A stretch of 64,000 nucleotides of DNA from Tabrizicola piscis (GTDB lineage Bacteria; Pseudomonadota; Alphaproteobacteria; Rhodobacterales; Rhodobacteraceae): assembly GCF_003940805.1 (NCBI RefSeq), contig NZ_CP034328.1, positions 1,408,001 through 1,472,000 on the forward strand, read 5' to 3'. Positions 1 to 7,662 of the stretch are shown piece by piece; within the stretch, counting starts at the first letter, position 1; every line of letters begins with the position of its first letter. A model generated the notes under the pieces. It searched no databases, was not told where the DNA came from, and worked only from the letters and a program-made list of their open reading frames with translations. A program made the translations under genes and the position numbers.

Positions 1-1462
1 CGGTCAGATCGGCGCACAGGCCAAGGGCGGCAACCCCGTCCCGGTCAAGGCGCATCAAGTCTGCCGCCTGGGCCAGAAAGCGGTCGCCCTCCGGGCCTGA
101 CACGATCCCATCAGTCAGGGTCCGGAACTTGTGGACGTAATCCGCGATGCCCCATGGCGCACGACCCCGCGGATGGGAATCGGCCACGGCCAGTTCTTCG
201 GTGATTTCACTGCCATCCTCAAACCGGATGACAGCACCAGCCCCGTGATGCTTGGCAAGCGGATCGGCGGCATCGAAACGATGGTTCCAGTCGGCGTCGT
301 CCACCGTCTGCACCTTGCGCCACAGGGTGACAAACTCGGGCTGCGAGATCAGCGACGGATCATAGCTGCGGTCGTGATGCCAGAACCCGTCCGTCAGGGC
401 GCGGGCGAACTGGAAGGGGGCGCTGTGATCCAGCGTCTCGCGCGATGCGGCGGGGTCCCACTTGTCGGGGTCGCCCGAACCGCTGCCCATCACCTGATGC
501 GTCATCCGCTTGGTATGCAGGGTGACCGAAGTCACCCGCGACAGATCGCCAAGCCGGCCATGCAGACGCAGCGCAAGGTCGATGATCGCCTGACCATGGT
601 AGCCGGCGGAATGGGCCTTGGGCAGGGTCTGCAGGATCGCCCGGCACGGGGCATCGGGCGGGGGCAGGCGCACTTCGGCCTCGTGCCCGCCCAGAAGGAC
701 GGCAAGGATGCCATAGTCGCCCTCATAGATCGGCGAGGGCGAGGTTTCGCCGCGCATGGCACGGTCAATCGCCTCGGTCGCGCATTTGCCGATATGGCCG
801 GGCGCAAAGGCCTTCCATGACGATATGCGCCCCTTGCGGACCTGCCGAGTACCCAGCGACAGGTGGGCGGCAAGATTGATCGCCTCGTAGATCACCGGCA
901 CGGGCAGGGACAACAGCGCCCCCAGCCCCGCCGCCACGGCCGGGCCAAGATGGGCCATATGGTCGATCCGGTGGCGCTGCAGGGGCAGGCCCTGCACAAG
1001 GGCGGTCTGCACTTCATAGGCCACCAGCACAGCGCGCAGCAGGTCCGCGCCCGACCGGCGGGCCTGCTGGGCCACGGCGAGAAGCGGCATGATGGAATCG
1101 GCCGGGTGGCTGCTGTCCAGCGCGAAGAAGCTGTCGTGGAAATCCAGCTCCCGCACCGCCGTGGCATTGGCATAACCCGCCCAGGTGCAATCAATGCGGA
1201 TGTGTTCCGGCAGGCCGATCAGCCGCGCCCCGCCCTGCCTTGGAAAGCACAGCGCCTGCGCCCGTGCTGCAGCAACCGGAGCACGGTTCAGCGCGGCGAT
1301 GGCAACGGCGGCATTGTCGATCAGCCTGCAGCCGACCAACGCCGCCGCCGCGTCATCCACCGGGCGATCGGCCGCCGCCAATTCGGCCAGCTTCCACGCC
1401 AGTTGGTCCGAAGCCGCCGGTCTTGCATCGGGTGCGCAGGGCCGAAAGCGAAAGGCGATCAT
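1..1462 (-). CDS. PrpD-type 2-methylcitrate dehydratase family protein (3' end cut by window edge)
   Basis: The minus-strand frame stays open for about 487 codons and runs off the left edge, so only the last few residues can be missing (PrpD proteins are about 480-490 aa). The start ATG overlaps the tctA stop as ATGA, so translation is coupled to the transporter. Near residues 120-135 it has an LDFHD segment followed by HPADSIMPLL, matching the PrpD pattern LDFND...HPSDN, so this is closer to true PrpD than the other three MmgE/PrpD proteins nearby. Known PrpD enzymes dehydrate 2-methylcitrate to 2-methyl-cis-aconitate. No prpB or prpC is visible here, so the substrate may instead be the tricarboxylate imported by Tct. 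Family assignment is sure; substrate is not. Confidence 0.85.
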   Translation of the reverse strand, partial: MIAFRFRPCAPDARPAASDQLAWKLAELAAADRPVDDAAAALVGCRLIDNAAVAIAALNRAPVAAARAQALCFPRQGGARLIGLPEHIRIDCTWAGYANATAVRELDFHDSFFALDSSHPADSIMPLLAVAQQARRSGADLLRAVLVAYEVQTALVQGLPLQRHRIDHMAHLGPAVAAGLGALLSLPVPVIYEAINLAAHLSLGTRQVRKGRISSWKAFAPGHIGKCATEAIDRAMRGETSPSPIYEGDYGILAVLLGGHEAEVRLPPPDAPCRAILQTLPKAHSAGYHGQAIIDLALRLHGRLGDLSRVTSVTLHTKRMTHQVMGSGSGDPDKWDPAASRETLDHSAPFQFARALTDGFWHHDRSYDPSLISQPEFVTLWRKVQTVDDADWNHRFDAADPLAKHHGAGAVIRFEDGSEITEELAVADSHPRGRAPWGIADYVHKFRTLTDGIVSGPEGDRFLAQAADLMRLDRDGVAALGLCADLT

Positions 1463-2970
1463 TCCGGAGCCGGCCCTTCGGCAACCCTTTTGGCTGCCTT
1501 GCGTGCGGCAAGGATATCCCGGAGCGCCGAACCGGTGACAAACAGCGCCGCCGTGATCAACAGGCCAAGCGCAATCGGCGTTTCCCAGAAGATCCGGTGG
1601 TCACCGCTGGTCAGCTCCAGCGACCGGCGATAGTTCGCCTCGACAAGGTAGCCAAGCACAAGGCCCAGCACCAAGGGCAGGAACGGAAAGGCGAAGACCC
1701 GCATCAGATAGCCCATCAGACCGAACAGCAGCACGAGGTAGAGGTCATAGGTGCTGTTGTGGATCGAATAGATGCCCGAGAAGACCAGCCCGAAGATCGC
1801 CGCCATCAGAAAGGGCTTGGGTCGGTTCACCAGCCAAAGCGCCGGGGTCATCATCAGGATCCCAAGGAACAGCTGCGAGATGTTGGCGACAGCCAGCCCG
1901 CCGAACAGGCCATAGACAAACTCAGGCTCTTTCTGGAACAGCATCGGGCCGGGTTGCAGGCCGTGGATCAGCATGCCCCCCATCAGGATCGCAGCCGAGT
2001 TCGACCCCGGGATGCCAAAGCTGAGGACAGGCACCAGCGCCGTGCAGGCCACCGCGTTGTTTGCGGCCTCAGGGGCGGCAATGCCTTCTTCCGATCCCTT
2101 GCCAAATTTCTCGGGTTCCGACGACCAGCGCTTTGCTTCGTTGTAAGACATGAAGGCTGCGATGGACCCGCCCGCACCGGGCATGACTCCCTCGAAGATG
2201 CCCACGCCACTGCCAATCCCCTGCGCCCGCCACAGCTTGCGCCACTTGCGGAACGTGGGCAGCTTGATGCGGGTTTGGGTCTGGTCGGTCTTGCCCCAGT
2301 CAGGGGTGTTTGCCGTCATCATCAGTTCCGACATGGCGAAGACGCCAACCATGACGATGACATATTCGATGCCGGTCAGAAGCTCGGCCTCACCAAAGGT
2401 GAAGCGGCTGACGCCGGACAGGGGATCAGTGCCGATGGTCGCTATCATCAGGCCGAAAGTGGCCGCCATCAGGCCTTTGACCAGCGACCCGTTCGACAGC
2501 GACACGATGACCGACAGACCAAGGATGCCAAGCGCGAAGTAGGCCGGAAAGTTGAAGGACAGGGCCACGCGCGACAAAGGTTCGGTAAAGGCGATCAGAA
2601 AGATCAGACCGATCATCCCGCCGACTACCCCCGATTGCAGCGAGATGCCCAGCGCCTCGCCGCCCCGCCCTTCGCGGTGCATATAGTAGCCATCAACAAC
2701 CGTTGCCGCCGCAGCGTTGGTGCCGGGCGTGTTGATCAGGATGGCGGGGATCGACCCACCATATTCTGCGCCCACATAAGTGGCGCCCAGAAGGACGATG
2801 GCCGTGATCGGGTCCATGCCGTAGGTGAACGGCAACAACAGGGCCAGCGCGATAGACGGCGAAATCCCCGGCAAAGCCCCGCCAATGATGCCCCATGCCA
2901 CACCGCCTATGGCGGCAAAGACGGCCGGCGTCGTCGTCAATATGTTCCAGGCGGTCGAGAATCCGTCCAT
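1459..2970 (-). CDS. tctA: Tripartite tricarboxylate transporter, large permease subunit TctA
   Basis: This is the large membrane subunit of a TTT-family secondary transporter, which moves a tricarboxylate or similar acid delivered by periplasmic TctC. The 503-aa length fits the family. The N-terminal part shows the glycine/proline-rich TctA signature (ALPGISPSIALALLLP near residue 40, then GSIPAILINTPGT near residue 85) and there are about ten hydrophobic segments. I chose the ATG at 2970 because AGAGGG precedes it at good spacing; an upstream in-frame ATG at 3000 has no such site. It lies downstream of tctC and tctB, with a strong hairpin in the gap after tctB, and is coupled to the prpD-like gene. 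Confidence 0.93.
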   Translation of the reverse strand: MDGFSTAWNILTTTPAVFAAIGGVAWGIIGGALPGISPSIALALLLPFTYGMDPITAIVLLGATYVGAEYGGSIPAILINTPGTNAAAATVVDGYYMHREGRGGEALGISLQSGVVGGMIGLIFLIAFTEPLSRVALSFNFPAYFALGILGLSVIVSLSNGSLVKGLMAATFGLMIATIGTDPLSGVSRFTFGEAELLTGIEYVIVMVGVFAMSELMMTANTPDWGKTDQTQTRIKLPTFRKWRKLWRAQGIGSGVGIFEGVMPGAGGSIAAFMSYNEAKRWSSEPEKFGKGSEEGIAAPEAANNAVACTALVPVLSFGIPGSNSAAILMGGMLIHGLQPGPMLFQKEPEFVYGLFGGLAVANISQLFLGILMMTPALWLVNRPKPFLMAAIFGLVFSGIYSIHNSTYDLYLVLLFGLMGYLMRVFAFPFLPLVLGLVLGYLVEANYRRSLELTSGDHRIFWETPIALGLLITAALFVTGSALRDILAARKAAKRVAEGPAPE

Positions 2971-3020
2971 GTCACCCTCTTTGATGCCCTTTGGGGACAC
3001 CAGTCATCTGATGGAAAATG

Positions 3021-3045
3021 GCTCACGGCGGTCACCGCCGTGAGC
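3021..3045 (-). other. Intercistronic hairpin between tctB and tctA
   Basis: Perfect inverted repeat: an 11-bp stem (GCTCACGGCGG / CCGCCGTGAGC) with a 3-base loop, between the tctB stop and the tctA start. No run of T follows on the coding strand, so it is more likely an RNA-stability or partial-attenuation element than a full terminator. Confidence 0.6.
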
Positions 3046-3053
3046 GCATGGGA

Positions 3054-3593
3054 TTAGAAGAAAACTGGCCAGAAGCCCGACGGCAGCGGAATGCTCAGCA
3101 GCCTGACGAACAGCAGGTAGTAGCAGACCGCCAGCACCACACCGACGCCAGCAGAATACCACCCGGCCTTCGCGCCGATGTAGACCGACACCACGAAGAT
3201 CAGCAGCGCCATGCTGAGGATGTAGCCGAGGGTGGGCAGGATCAGCAGATAGGCTACCCCGATCACAAGGATGCCAAACGCTTTCAGATGCTCTGCCTTG
3301 GTAAAGCTTTTGGCTTCCTCATCCACTTCACGCTCGACCGGCCCGCCAGCCTTGCGCGCGGCGCTGACGAAGAACCATTCCACCAGCAGGGCACGGCCAA
3401 TCAGCAGCAGGCTGAACAGAACCATGGCCCAGGCAAGCGTCTTCGGGATCATCGCGGCATTGACCTGCCCATCAAGCGGGCTGATGGGAATGTCGTCGGC
3501 CGCCAGCCAATACAACAAGGAAAACACAATCGTCCCAAGTCCGATCCAGACATCCCTGTGAATTCGAAAACGTACCGACGACACGTTGCTCAT
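3054..3593 (-). CDS. tctB: Tripartite tricarboxylate transporter, small permease subunit TctB
   Basis: A 179-aa membrane protein with four predicted membrane segments (about residues 16-32, 50-68, 108-140 and 145-175), the layout of TctB. It pairs with TctA to form the membrane part of the transporter. Sequence conservation in this family is low, so the call rests on size, topology and position between tctC (13 bases upstream) and tctA. The order tctC-tctB-tctA matches known TTT operons. Confidence 0.9.
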   Translation of the reverse strand: MSNVSSVRFRIHRDVWIGLGTIVFSLLYWLAADDIPISPLDGQVNAAMIPKTLAWAMVLFSLLLIGRALLVEWFFVSAARKAGGPVEREVDEEAKSFTKAEHLKAFGILVIGVAYLLILPTLGYILSMALLIFVVSVYIGAKAGWYSAGVGVVLAVCYYLLFVRLLSIPLPSGFWPVFF

Positions 3594-3606
3594 CCGACCT
3601 GCTCCG

Positions 3607-4581
3607 TCACTGGCTCATGATGCCGTACTGGATCAGAAACGCCTTCTGATCCTCGGCGAACTTGTTCAGGAAGACTTCATAGTCAGCCGCGTTCATCGGG
3701 GTCGGCACCAGGCTTTGCGCCTCATACCACGCCTTGAACTCCGGATCCGCCAGCACGCGGTCGATGCCTGCAGCCCACAGGTCCTTGATGTCCTGAGGCA
3801 GACCACGCGGGCCAGCCAGACCGCGGAACTTGGTCACCACCAGATCAATGCCCGCTTCACGCGCCGTCGGCACATCCGGGAAGTTCGGCAGACGCTCTTC
3901 GGTATAGGTCGCCAGCAGCCGGATTTCGCCCGCTTCGATCTGCGCCGAAAGCTCTTGCACTTCGCCAATCGCCACCGAAACCGTGCCGTTCAGCACGCTG
4001 ATCAGCAATTCACCACCACCATCATGCGTGATCACGGGCGAGGTGATGCCGGTCAGGCTTTTGAACTGCTCCATCACCTGACGGTCAAGCGAACCGGGCG
4101 TGGTCACACCGAACAGCACCGCTGCCGGATCGGCCTTGGCCGCCTCGACCAGCTCGGTCAGGTTCTGGAATGGGCTGTCCGATTTCACGAAAACGATCTG
4201 CGGGTCCATGAAGACGTTCGCCACGCCTTCAAGGTCGGTGAAATCATACTCCAGTTCCGACAGCAGCGAGGTGTTGATGTAGGTCGGCGTCGTACCATAG
4301 AAGATCGATCCGTCCGCGGGCGACTGCGCCAACTTGGCCATCGCGTTCGACCCGCTGCCGCCGGTCACATTCTCGACGACAAAGGTCGTGCCCATGGCCT
4401 TGCCAAGAAAGCCGACCATCTCGCGCAGGAAGACGTCCGTCCCGCCCCCGGCCGAAGAGTGCGTGACCAGCGTCACGGTGTCATGCGGGTATTCCTGCGC
4501 CTGTGCCGCCGTCGACAGCCCGAACGCAAGGGTCGCGGCCATAAGGCCCCGGCCAGTGATTTGTCCCAGTGATAAGCGCAT
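3607..4581 (-). CDS. tctC: Tripartite tricarboxylate transporter substrate-binding protein TctC
   Basis: Periplasmic binding protein that captures the substrate for TctAB. It starts with a signal peptide ending AAQAQ near residue 29. The mature part opens with YPHDTVTLVTHSSAGGGTD, the Bug/TctC ligand-loop motif (PAGGGTD in most members). At 324 aa it has the family's usual length. It is first in the tctCBA operon, divergent from an MmgE/PrpD gene; the shared intergenic region holds a predicted GntR site. The related Bug family binds very diverse acids and amides, so substrate cannot be read from sequence; context favours a polycarboxylate. Confidence 0.92.
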   Translation of the reverse strand: MRLSLGQITGRGLMAATLAFGLSTAAQAQEYPHDTVTLVTHSSAGGGTDVFLREMVGFLGKAMGTTFVVENVTGGSGSNAMAKLAQSPADGSIFYGTTPTYINTSLLSELEYDFTDLEGVANVFMDPQIVFVKSDSPFQNLTELVEAAKADPAAVLFGVTTPGSLDRQVMEQFKSLTGITSPVITHDGGGELLISVLNGTVSVAIGEVQELSAQIEAGEIRLLATYTEERLPNFPDVPTAREAGIDLVVTKFRGLAGPRGLPQDIKDLWAAGIDRVLADPEFKAWYEAQSLVPTPMNAADYEVFLNKFAEDQKAFLIQYGIMSQ

Positions 4582-4622
4582 CTGATATCCTCCCAGTGTC
4601 AGACCGAGCAGTCGTCAGAGGT

Positions 4623-4643
4623 GCATCCCTTAAATCGGGATGC
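4623..4643 (-). other. Inverted repeat in the tctC leader
   Basis: Seven-base arms GCATCCC and GGGATGC with a 7-base AT-rich loop, about 40 bases upstream of the tctC start. It could be a leader hairpin or a protein site; nothing else identifies it. Confidence 0.35.
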
Positions 4644-4689
4644 CGCTACGACCGATGTTGACAGCATGGCGTAGATTGGCGGAATGTCA

Positions 4690-4701
4690 ATCGTCTACAA
4701 T
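4690..4701. promoter_or_regulatory. Predicted GntR operator between tctC and the MmgE/PrpD gene
   Basis: The site reads ATCGTCTACAAT, one base different from the site upstream of the nearby gntR gene (ATCGTCGACAAT), and is close to a palindrome. Its last six bases, TACAAT, could be the -10 of the rightward promoter. On the other strand a TTGACA box at 4690-4685 overlaps it and could be the tctC -35. A repressor bound here could block both promoters. Confidence 0.6.
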
Positions 4702-4725
4702 TTGCGATCCGAGGGAGAAGGTCCA

Positions 4726-6084
4726 ATGTCCTGCAAGGCGACTCATACCGTGGCGACCTATATCGCCGGGACACTGACGCGCCCCCTTCCCGCAGAGGTG
4801 CAGGAAAAGGCAATTCTGCATCTGCTTGATACGGTTGCGGCCATCGTGTCCGGCACACAACTGGCGGCTGGCCATGCCGGAACCCGCCTTGCCGCGCGGC
4901 TGGGCGGCCCGGAAGAAGCCCTGGCCCTCGGGCTGGGCCGCGCCGTCGGGGCCCCGGCAGCCGCCCTGGCAAACGCCATGGCGGCCCATGCAGACGAAAC
5001 GGATGACAGCCATGTCGGCGGCCGATTCCACCCCGGCTGCGCCATCGTTCCGGCGGCATTGGCCCTGGCAGAATGTGAAGGCCGTAGCGGGACCGATCTG
5101 CTGCGCGCGCTGGTCCTTGGCTATGACATCGGCGCAAGGTCGGTGATGGCCCTTGGCGTGCGATCTGCCGATTCGGCCCGGTTCTCCACCCACAGCATCG
5201 GCGGGATCTTCGGGGCCACGGCGGCGGCGGCGGCGCTTGCCGGGTTCGACGAAAGGCGTGCCGCCCATGCCCTGTCCTATGCCGTGCAGCAAACCTGTGG
5301 CGTGCCCTACTGGCGGCGTGACAGTGACCATATCGAAAAGGCCTTCGACTTTGGCGGGCTGGGCGCGCGCAATGGCGTCATGGCCGCGCTGATGGTGCAG
5401 GAAGGCTGGACCGCTGTCGAAGGTGTGCTCACCGGCGCACCGTCCTACCTGTCCGCCTTCGCCGAAAATCCGGACGAGAGCGCCTTGACTGATGGCCTTG
5501 GCACCCGCTTCGAAATCATGGGCGCGGCGATCAAGAAATGGTGCGTGGGGTCCCCCATCCAGGCCGCACTTGATTCGCTCGTTGCCCTGATCGATGCCCA
5601 TCAGCTGACCGCAGCCCACGTGGCGCACCTGACCGCGATCATGCCCGATGACCGGCTGCACATCGTCGACAACCGCGATATGCCCGACGTATGCCTGCAG
5701 CACCTTCTAGCCGTCACCCTGCTGGATGGAGGCCTTGGCTTCGCGTCAGCCCATGACCGAACACGGATGCAAGACCCGCAGGTCCTTGACCTTCGAAAAC
5801 GCATTTTTGCTACTCCCAGCAAGGAGTTGACGGATGCCCGCCCGCCCCGCCAGGCAATCATCGAAGTTGGAACAACCGCCGGCCAGACCCTGCGTCACCA
5901 CACCAAGGCCGTGCTGGGCACACCCGCCAATCCGATGAGCCGGGAACAGGTGGCGGCAAAGGCGCGCGACCTGATGCTGCCCGTCATTGGTGACAAACGT
6001 ACCGACGCGCTGGTGGCGTCGGTGCTGGACATTGCCTCGAACCCGGACGTGCGGACCTTGCGCCCGTTGCTGGCAATCGCCTGA
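4726..6084 (+). CDS. MmgE/PrpD family protein
   Basis: A 452-aa MmgE/PrpD-fold enzyme. The family includes 2-methylcitrate dehydratase, cis-aconitate decarboxylase and iminodisuccinate epimerase, all acting on di- or tricarboxylates. Family marks are the ILHLLDTVAAIVSG segment near residue 30 and an acidic HADETDDSH motif near residue 90, followed by HPGCAIVPAALALAE. The start at 4726 is preceded by GAGGGAGAAGG; an in-frame ATG at 4684 would place the predicted operator inside the gene and is rejected. It is divergent from tctC and converges on the short-chain dehydrogenase with a 10-base gap. It diverges clearly from the other two plus-strand MmgE/PrpD proteins, so it probably does a different step. 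Confidence 0.88.
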   Translation: MSCKATHTVATYIAGTLTRPLPAEVQEKAILHLLDTVAAIVSGTQLAAGHAGTRLAARLGGPEEALALGLGRAVGAPAAALANAMAAHADETDDSHVGGRFHPGCAIVPAALALAECEGRSGTDLLRALVLGYDIGARSVMALGVRSADSARFSTHSIGGIFGATAAAAALAGFDERRAAHALSYAVQQTCGVPYWRRDSDHIEKAFDFGGLGARNGVMAALMVQEGWTAVEGVLTGAPSYLSAFAENPDESALTDGLGTRFEIMGAAIKKWCVGSPIQAALDSLVALIDAHQLTAAHVAHLTAIMPDDRLHIVDNRDMPDVCLQHLLAVTLLDGGLGFASAHDRTRMQDPQVLDLRKRIFATPSKELTDARPPRQAIIEVGTTAGQTLRHHTKAVLGTPANPMSREQVAAKARDLMLPVIGDKRTDALVASVLDIASNPDVRTLRPLLAIA

Positions 6085-6094
6085 TCCCGCAGGG

Positions 6095-6856
6095 TCAGGG
6101 CATGTACATTCCGCCGCTGACGTGAACCGTCTGCCCGGTCATGAACCGCGCCTCTGGCATGCACATCGACAGGATGACAAAGGCCGCTTCGTCAATCTCG
6201 CCCTCACGCCCAAGGATCGGGCCGCCGCTGCCCATCTCGGGCGAAGCCCCTGCCGTTGCCGACCTCTTCCCCCCGATCTTGCCCGGAGCCACACAGTTGG
6301 CGACGATCCCCCGGCCGGCAAATTCCACGGCAAGGGACTTGGTCAGCCCGATCAATCCAGCCTTGCCGGTGGCCACATGCGCCCGTTCCTTCGCGCCGAC
6401 ATGGGCCGAGACGCCGCCAAGGTTGATGATCGTCCCGCCCCCCCGCGCCACCATGCGCCGCGCCCCTTCACGGGCACAAAGGAACGCGCCATCCAGGATC
6501 ACCGAATTGGTCGCGCGCCACTCCTCCAGTGTCATCTCCAGAAACGGCTTCTGGCCCCGGATCGCGGCGTTGTTCACCAGAATGTCCAGCCCGCCAAAGG
6601 CCGCGTCAATCTCGCCAAAGATGCGCAGCACGGCGGCTTCGTCGGTGACATCGCCCATGGCGACCAGCGCCTTGCGGCCCAGCGCCCGCACCTCTTCCGC
6701 CACCGCCTCAACCTCGGCGCGGGATGACTTGGCATGCACCACCACATCGGCGCCCGCCTGCGCAAGCCCCAAGGCCACCGCCCGGCCAATCCGGCGCGAC
6801 GCCCCGGTCACCAAAGCCACCTTGCCGGTCAGCGGACTGTCACTTCTGTGCAGCAT
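6095..6856 (-). CDS. SDR-family oxidoreductase-like protein lacking the usual Ser and Tyr
   Basis: A Rossmann-fold short-chain dehydrogenase of 253 aa. The nucleotide-binding TGASRRIG lies near residue 17 and NNAAI near residue 90. The catalytic stretch reads NLGGVSAHVGAKERAHV then ATGKAGL: the lysine of YxxxK is present, but the tyrosine position is Val and the position 13 residues before it, normally Ser, is Gly. From memory, a subgroup with the RAHV..AKAG pattern exists, so this may be ancestral, not decay. It may bind NAD(P) without classic SDR chemistry. I chose the second ATG because GGGAGG abuts the first with no spacing. It is divergent from gntR, sharing its operator region. Confidence 0.8.
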   Translation of the reverse strand: MLHRSDSPLTGKVALVTGASRRIGRAVALGLAQAGADVVVHAKSSRAEVEAVAEEVRALGRKALVAMGDVTDEAAVLRIFGEIDAAFGGLDILVNNAAIRGQKPFLEMTLEEWRATNSVILDGAFLCAREGARRMVARGGGTIINLGGVSAHVGAKERAHVATGKAGLIGLTKSLAVEFAGRGIVANCVAPGKIGGKRSATAGASPEMGSGGPILGREGEIDEAAFVILSMCMPEARFMTGQTVHVSGGMYMP

Positions 6857-6919
6857 CTCTTGCATCCTCCCTCAATGTCGTCCTTGACCGACACTATGCC
6901 TTCTTGCGATACTTTGTAA

Positions 6920-6931
6920 ATCGTCGACAAT
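6920..6931. promoter_or_regulatory. Predicted GntR operator between the SDR gene and gntR
   Basis: ATCGTCGACAAT, nearly palindromic around GTCGAC and matching 11 of 12 bases of the site upstream of tctC. Its last six bases (GACAAT) sit 16 bases after a TTGCGA box and could be the -10 of the gntR promoter, so binding would give autorepression. Confidence 0.6.
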
Positions 6932-6960
6932 GTGCCAGTGGCCGGAACAGGGGAAGTGAT

Positions 6961-7662
6961 ATGTCAGAGCGTCCGCGGATCGATACGGCAGAGGCGCTGA
7001 AGGTGCTTCGGTCATCCTCGCTTGCCAAGGTCGTTCAGGCCGAGATCGAGACGATCATCCTATCCGGCACTTACACCGCCGGGGAAAAGCTGAACGAATC
7101 CGCCATCGCCGATCAGCTTGGCGTCAGCCGCGGCCCGGTGCGCGAGGCGTTTCAGGCCCTGCATGCCCGCGGGCTGGTCGAGATGATCCCGAATCGCGGC
7201 GTGTTCGTCCAGCGGATCACCAAGCATGACGCCGTCGCCATCTACGATGTGCGGGCGGGCATCTTCGGCACCGCCTGCCGCCTGTTGGCCGAACGGGTGA
7301 CAACCACGCAGATCGCCGATCTGAACGCGCTTCTGGCCCAGATGGATGTGGCCGGTGCCCGGCGGGATCTTGAGGCCTACTTTCCCCTGAACATCGCCTT
7401 CCATTCGGCCATCGTGAACGGGACCGGCAACACCGTGCTGTCGGAAACCTACTTCGGGCTGGTCAGCCGTCTGCACCTGTTCCGGGCGCGCGGCCTTGTT
7501 CATGGCGGGGGCTTCGAAAACTCCAACATTGAACACCGCGCCATCGTGGCGGCGCTTGACGCCCGCGACCCCCGCGCCGCGTTCGAGGCAGGGTTTGCCC
7601 ATGTGCAGGCCGGCAAGCAGCGTATCGTGACCTCAGGTGAAAGCGTGGCGGATGTCGCCTGA
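6961..7662 (+). CDS. GntR family transcriptional regulator (FadR/FCD type)
   Basis: A 233-aa regulator with an N-terminal winged helix-turn-helix (about residues 20-80; LNESAIADQLGVSRGPVREA is the recognition region) and a C-terminal all-helical FCD ligand domain that normally binds a small carboxylic acid, often through metal-held histidines. The start ATG follows GGGGAAG. The same near-palindromic site lies upstream of this gene and upstream of tctC, so it probably controls both divergent pairs: tctCBA/MmgE and SDR/gntR. The next MmgE/PrpD gene overlaps its 3' end by 11 bases, tying regulator and enzymes in one transcript. A role as repressor released by the substrate is inferred. Confidence 0.92.
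   Translation: MSERPRIDTAEALKVLRSSSLAKVVQAEIETIILSGTYTAGEKLNESAIADQLGVSRGPVREAFQALHARGLVEMIPNRGVFVQRITKHDAVAIYDVRAGIFGTACRLLAERVTTTQIADLNALLAQMDVAGARRDLEAYFPLNIAFHSAIVNGTGNTVLSETYFGLVSRLHLFRARGLVHGGGFENSNIEHRAIVAALDARDPRAAFEAGFAHVQAGKQRIVTSGESVADVA

Noticed and set aside
1240..3057. A 605-codon open frame opposite prpD and tctA
   Set aside because: Mirror frame of tctA; Gln, Arg and His-rich without domain features.
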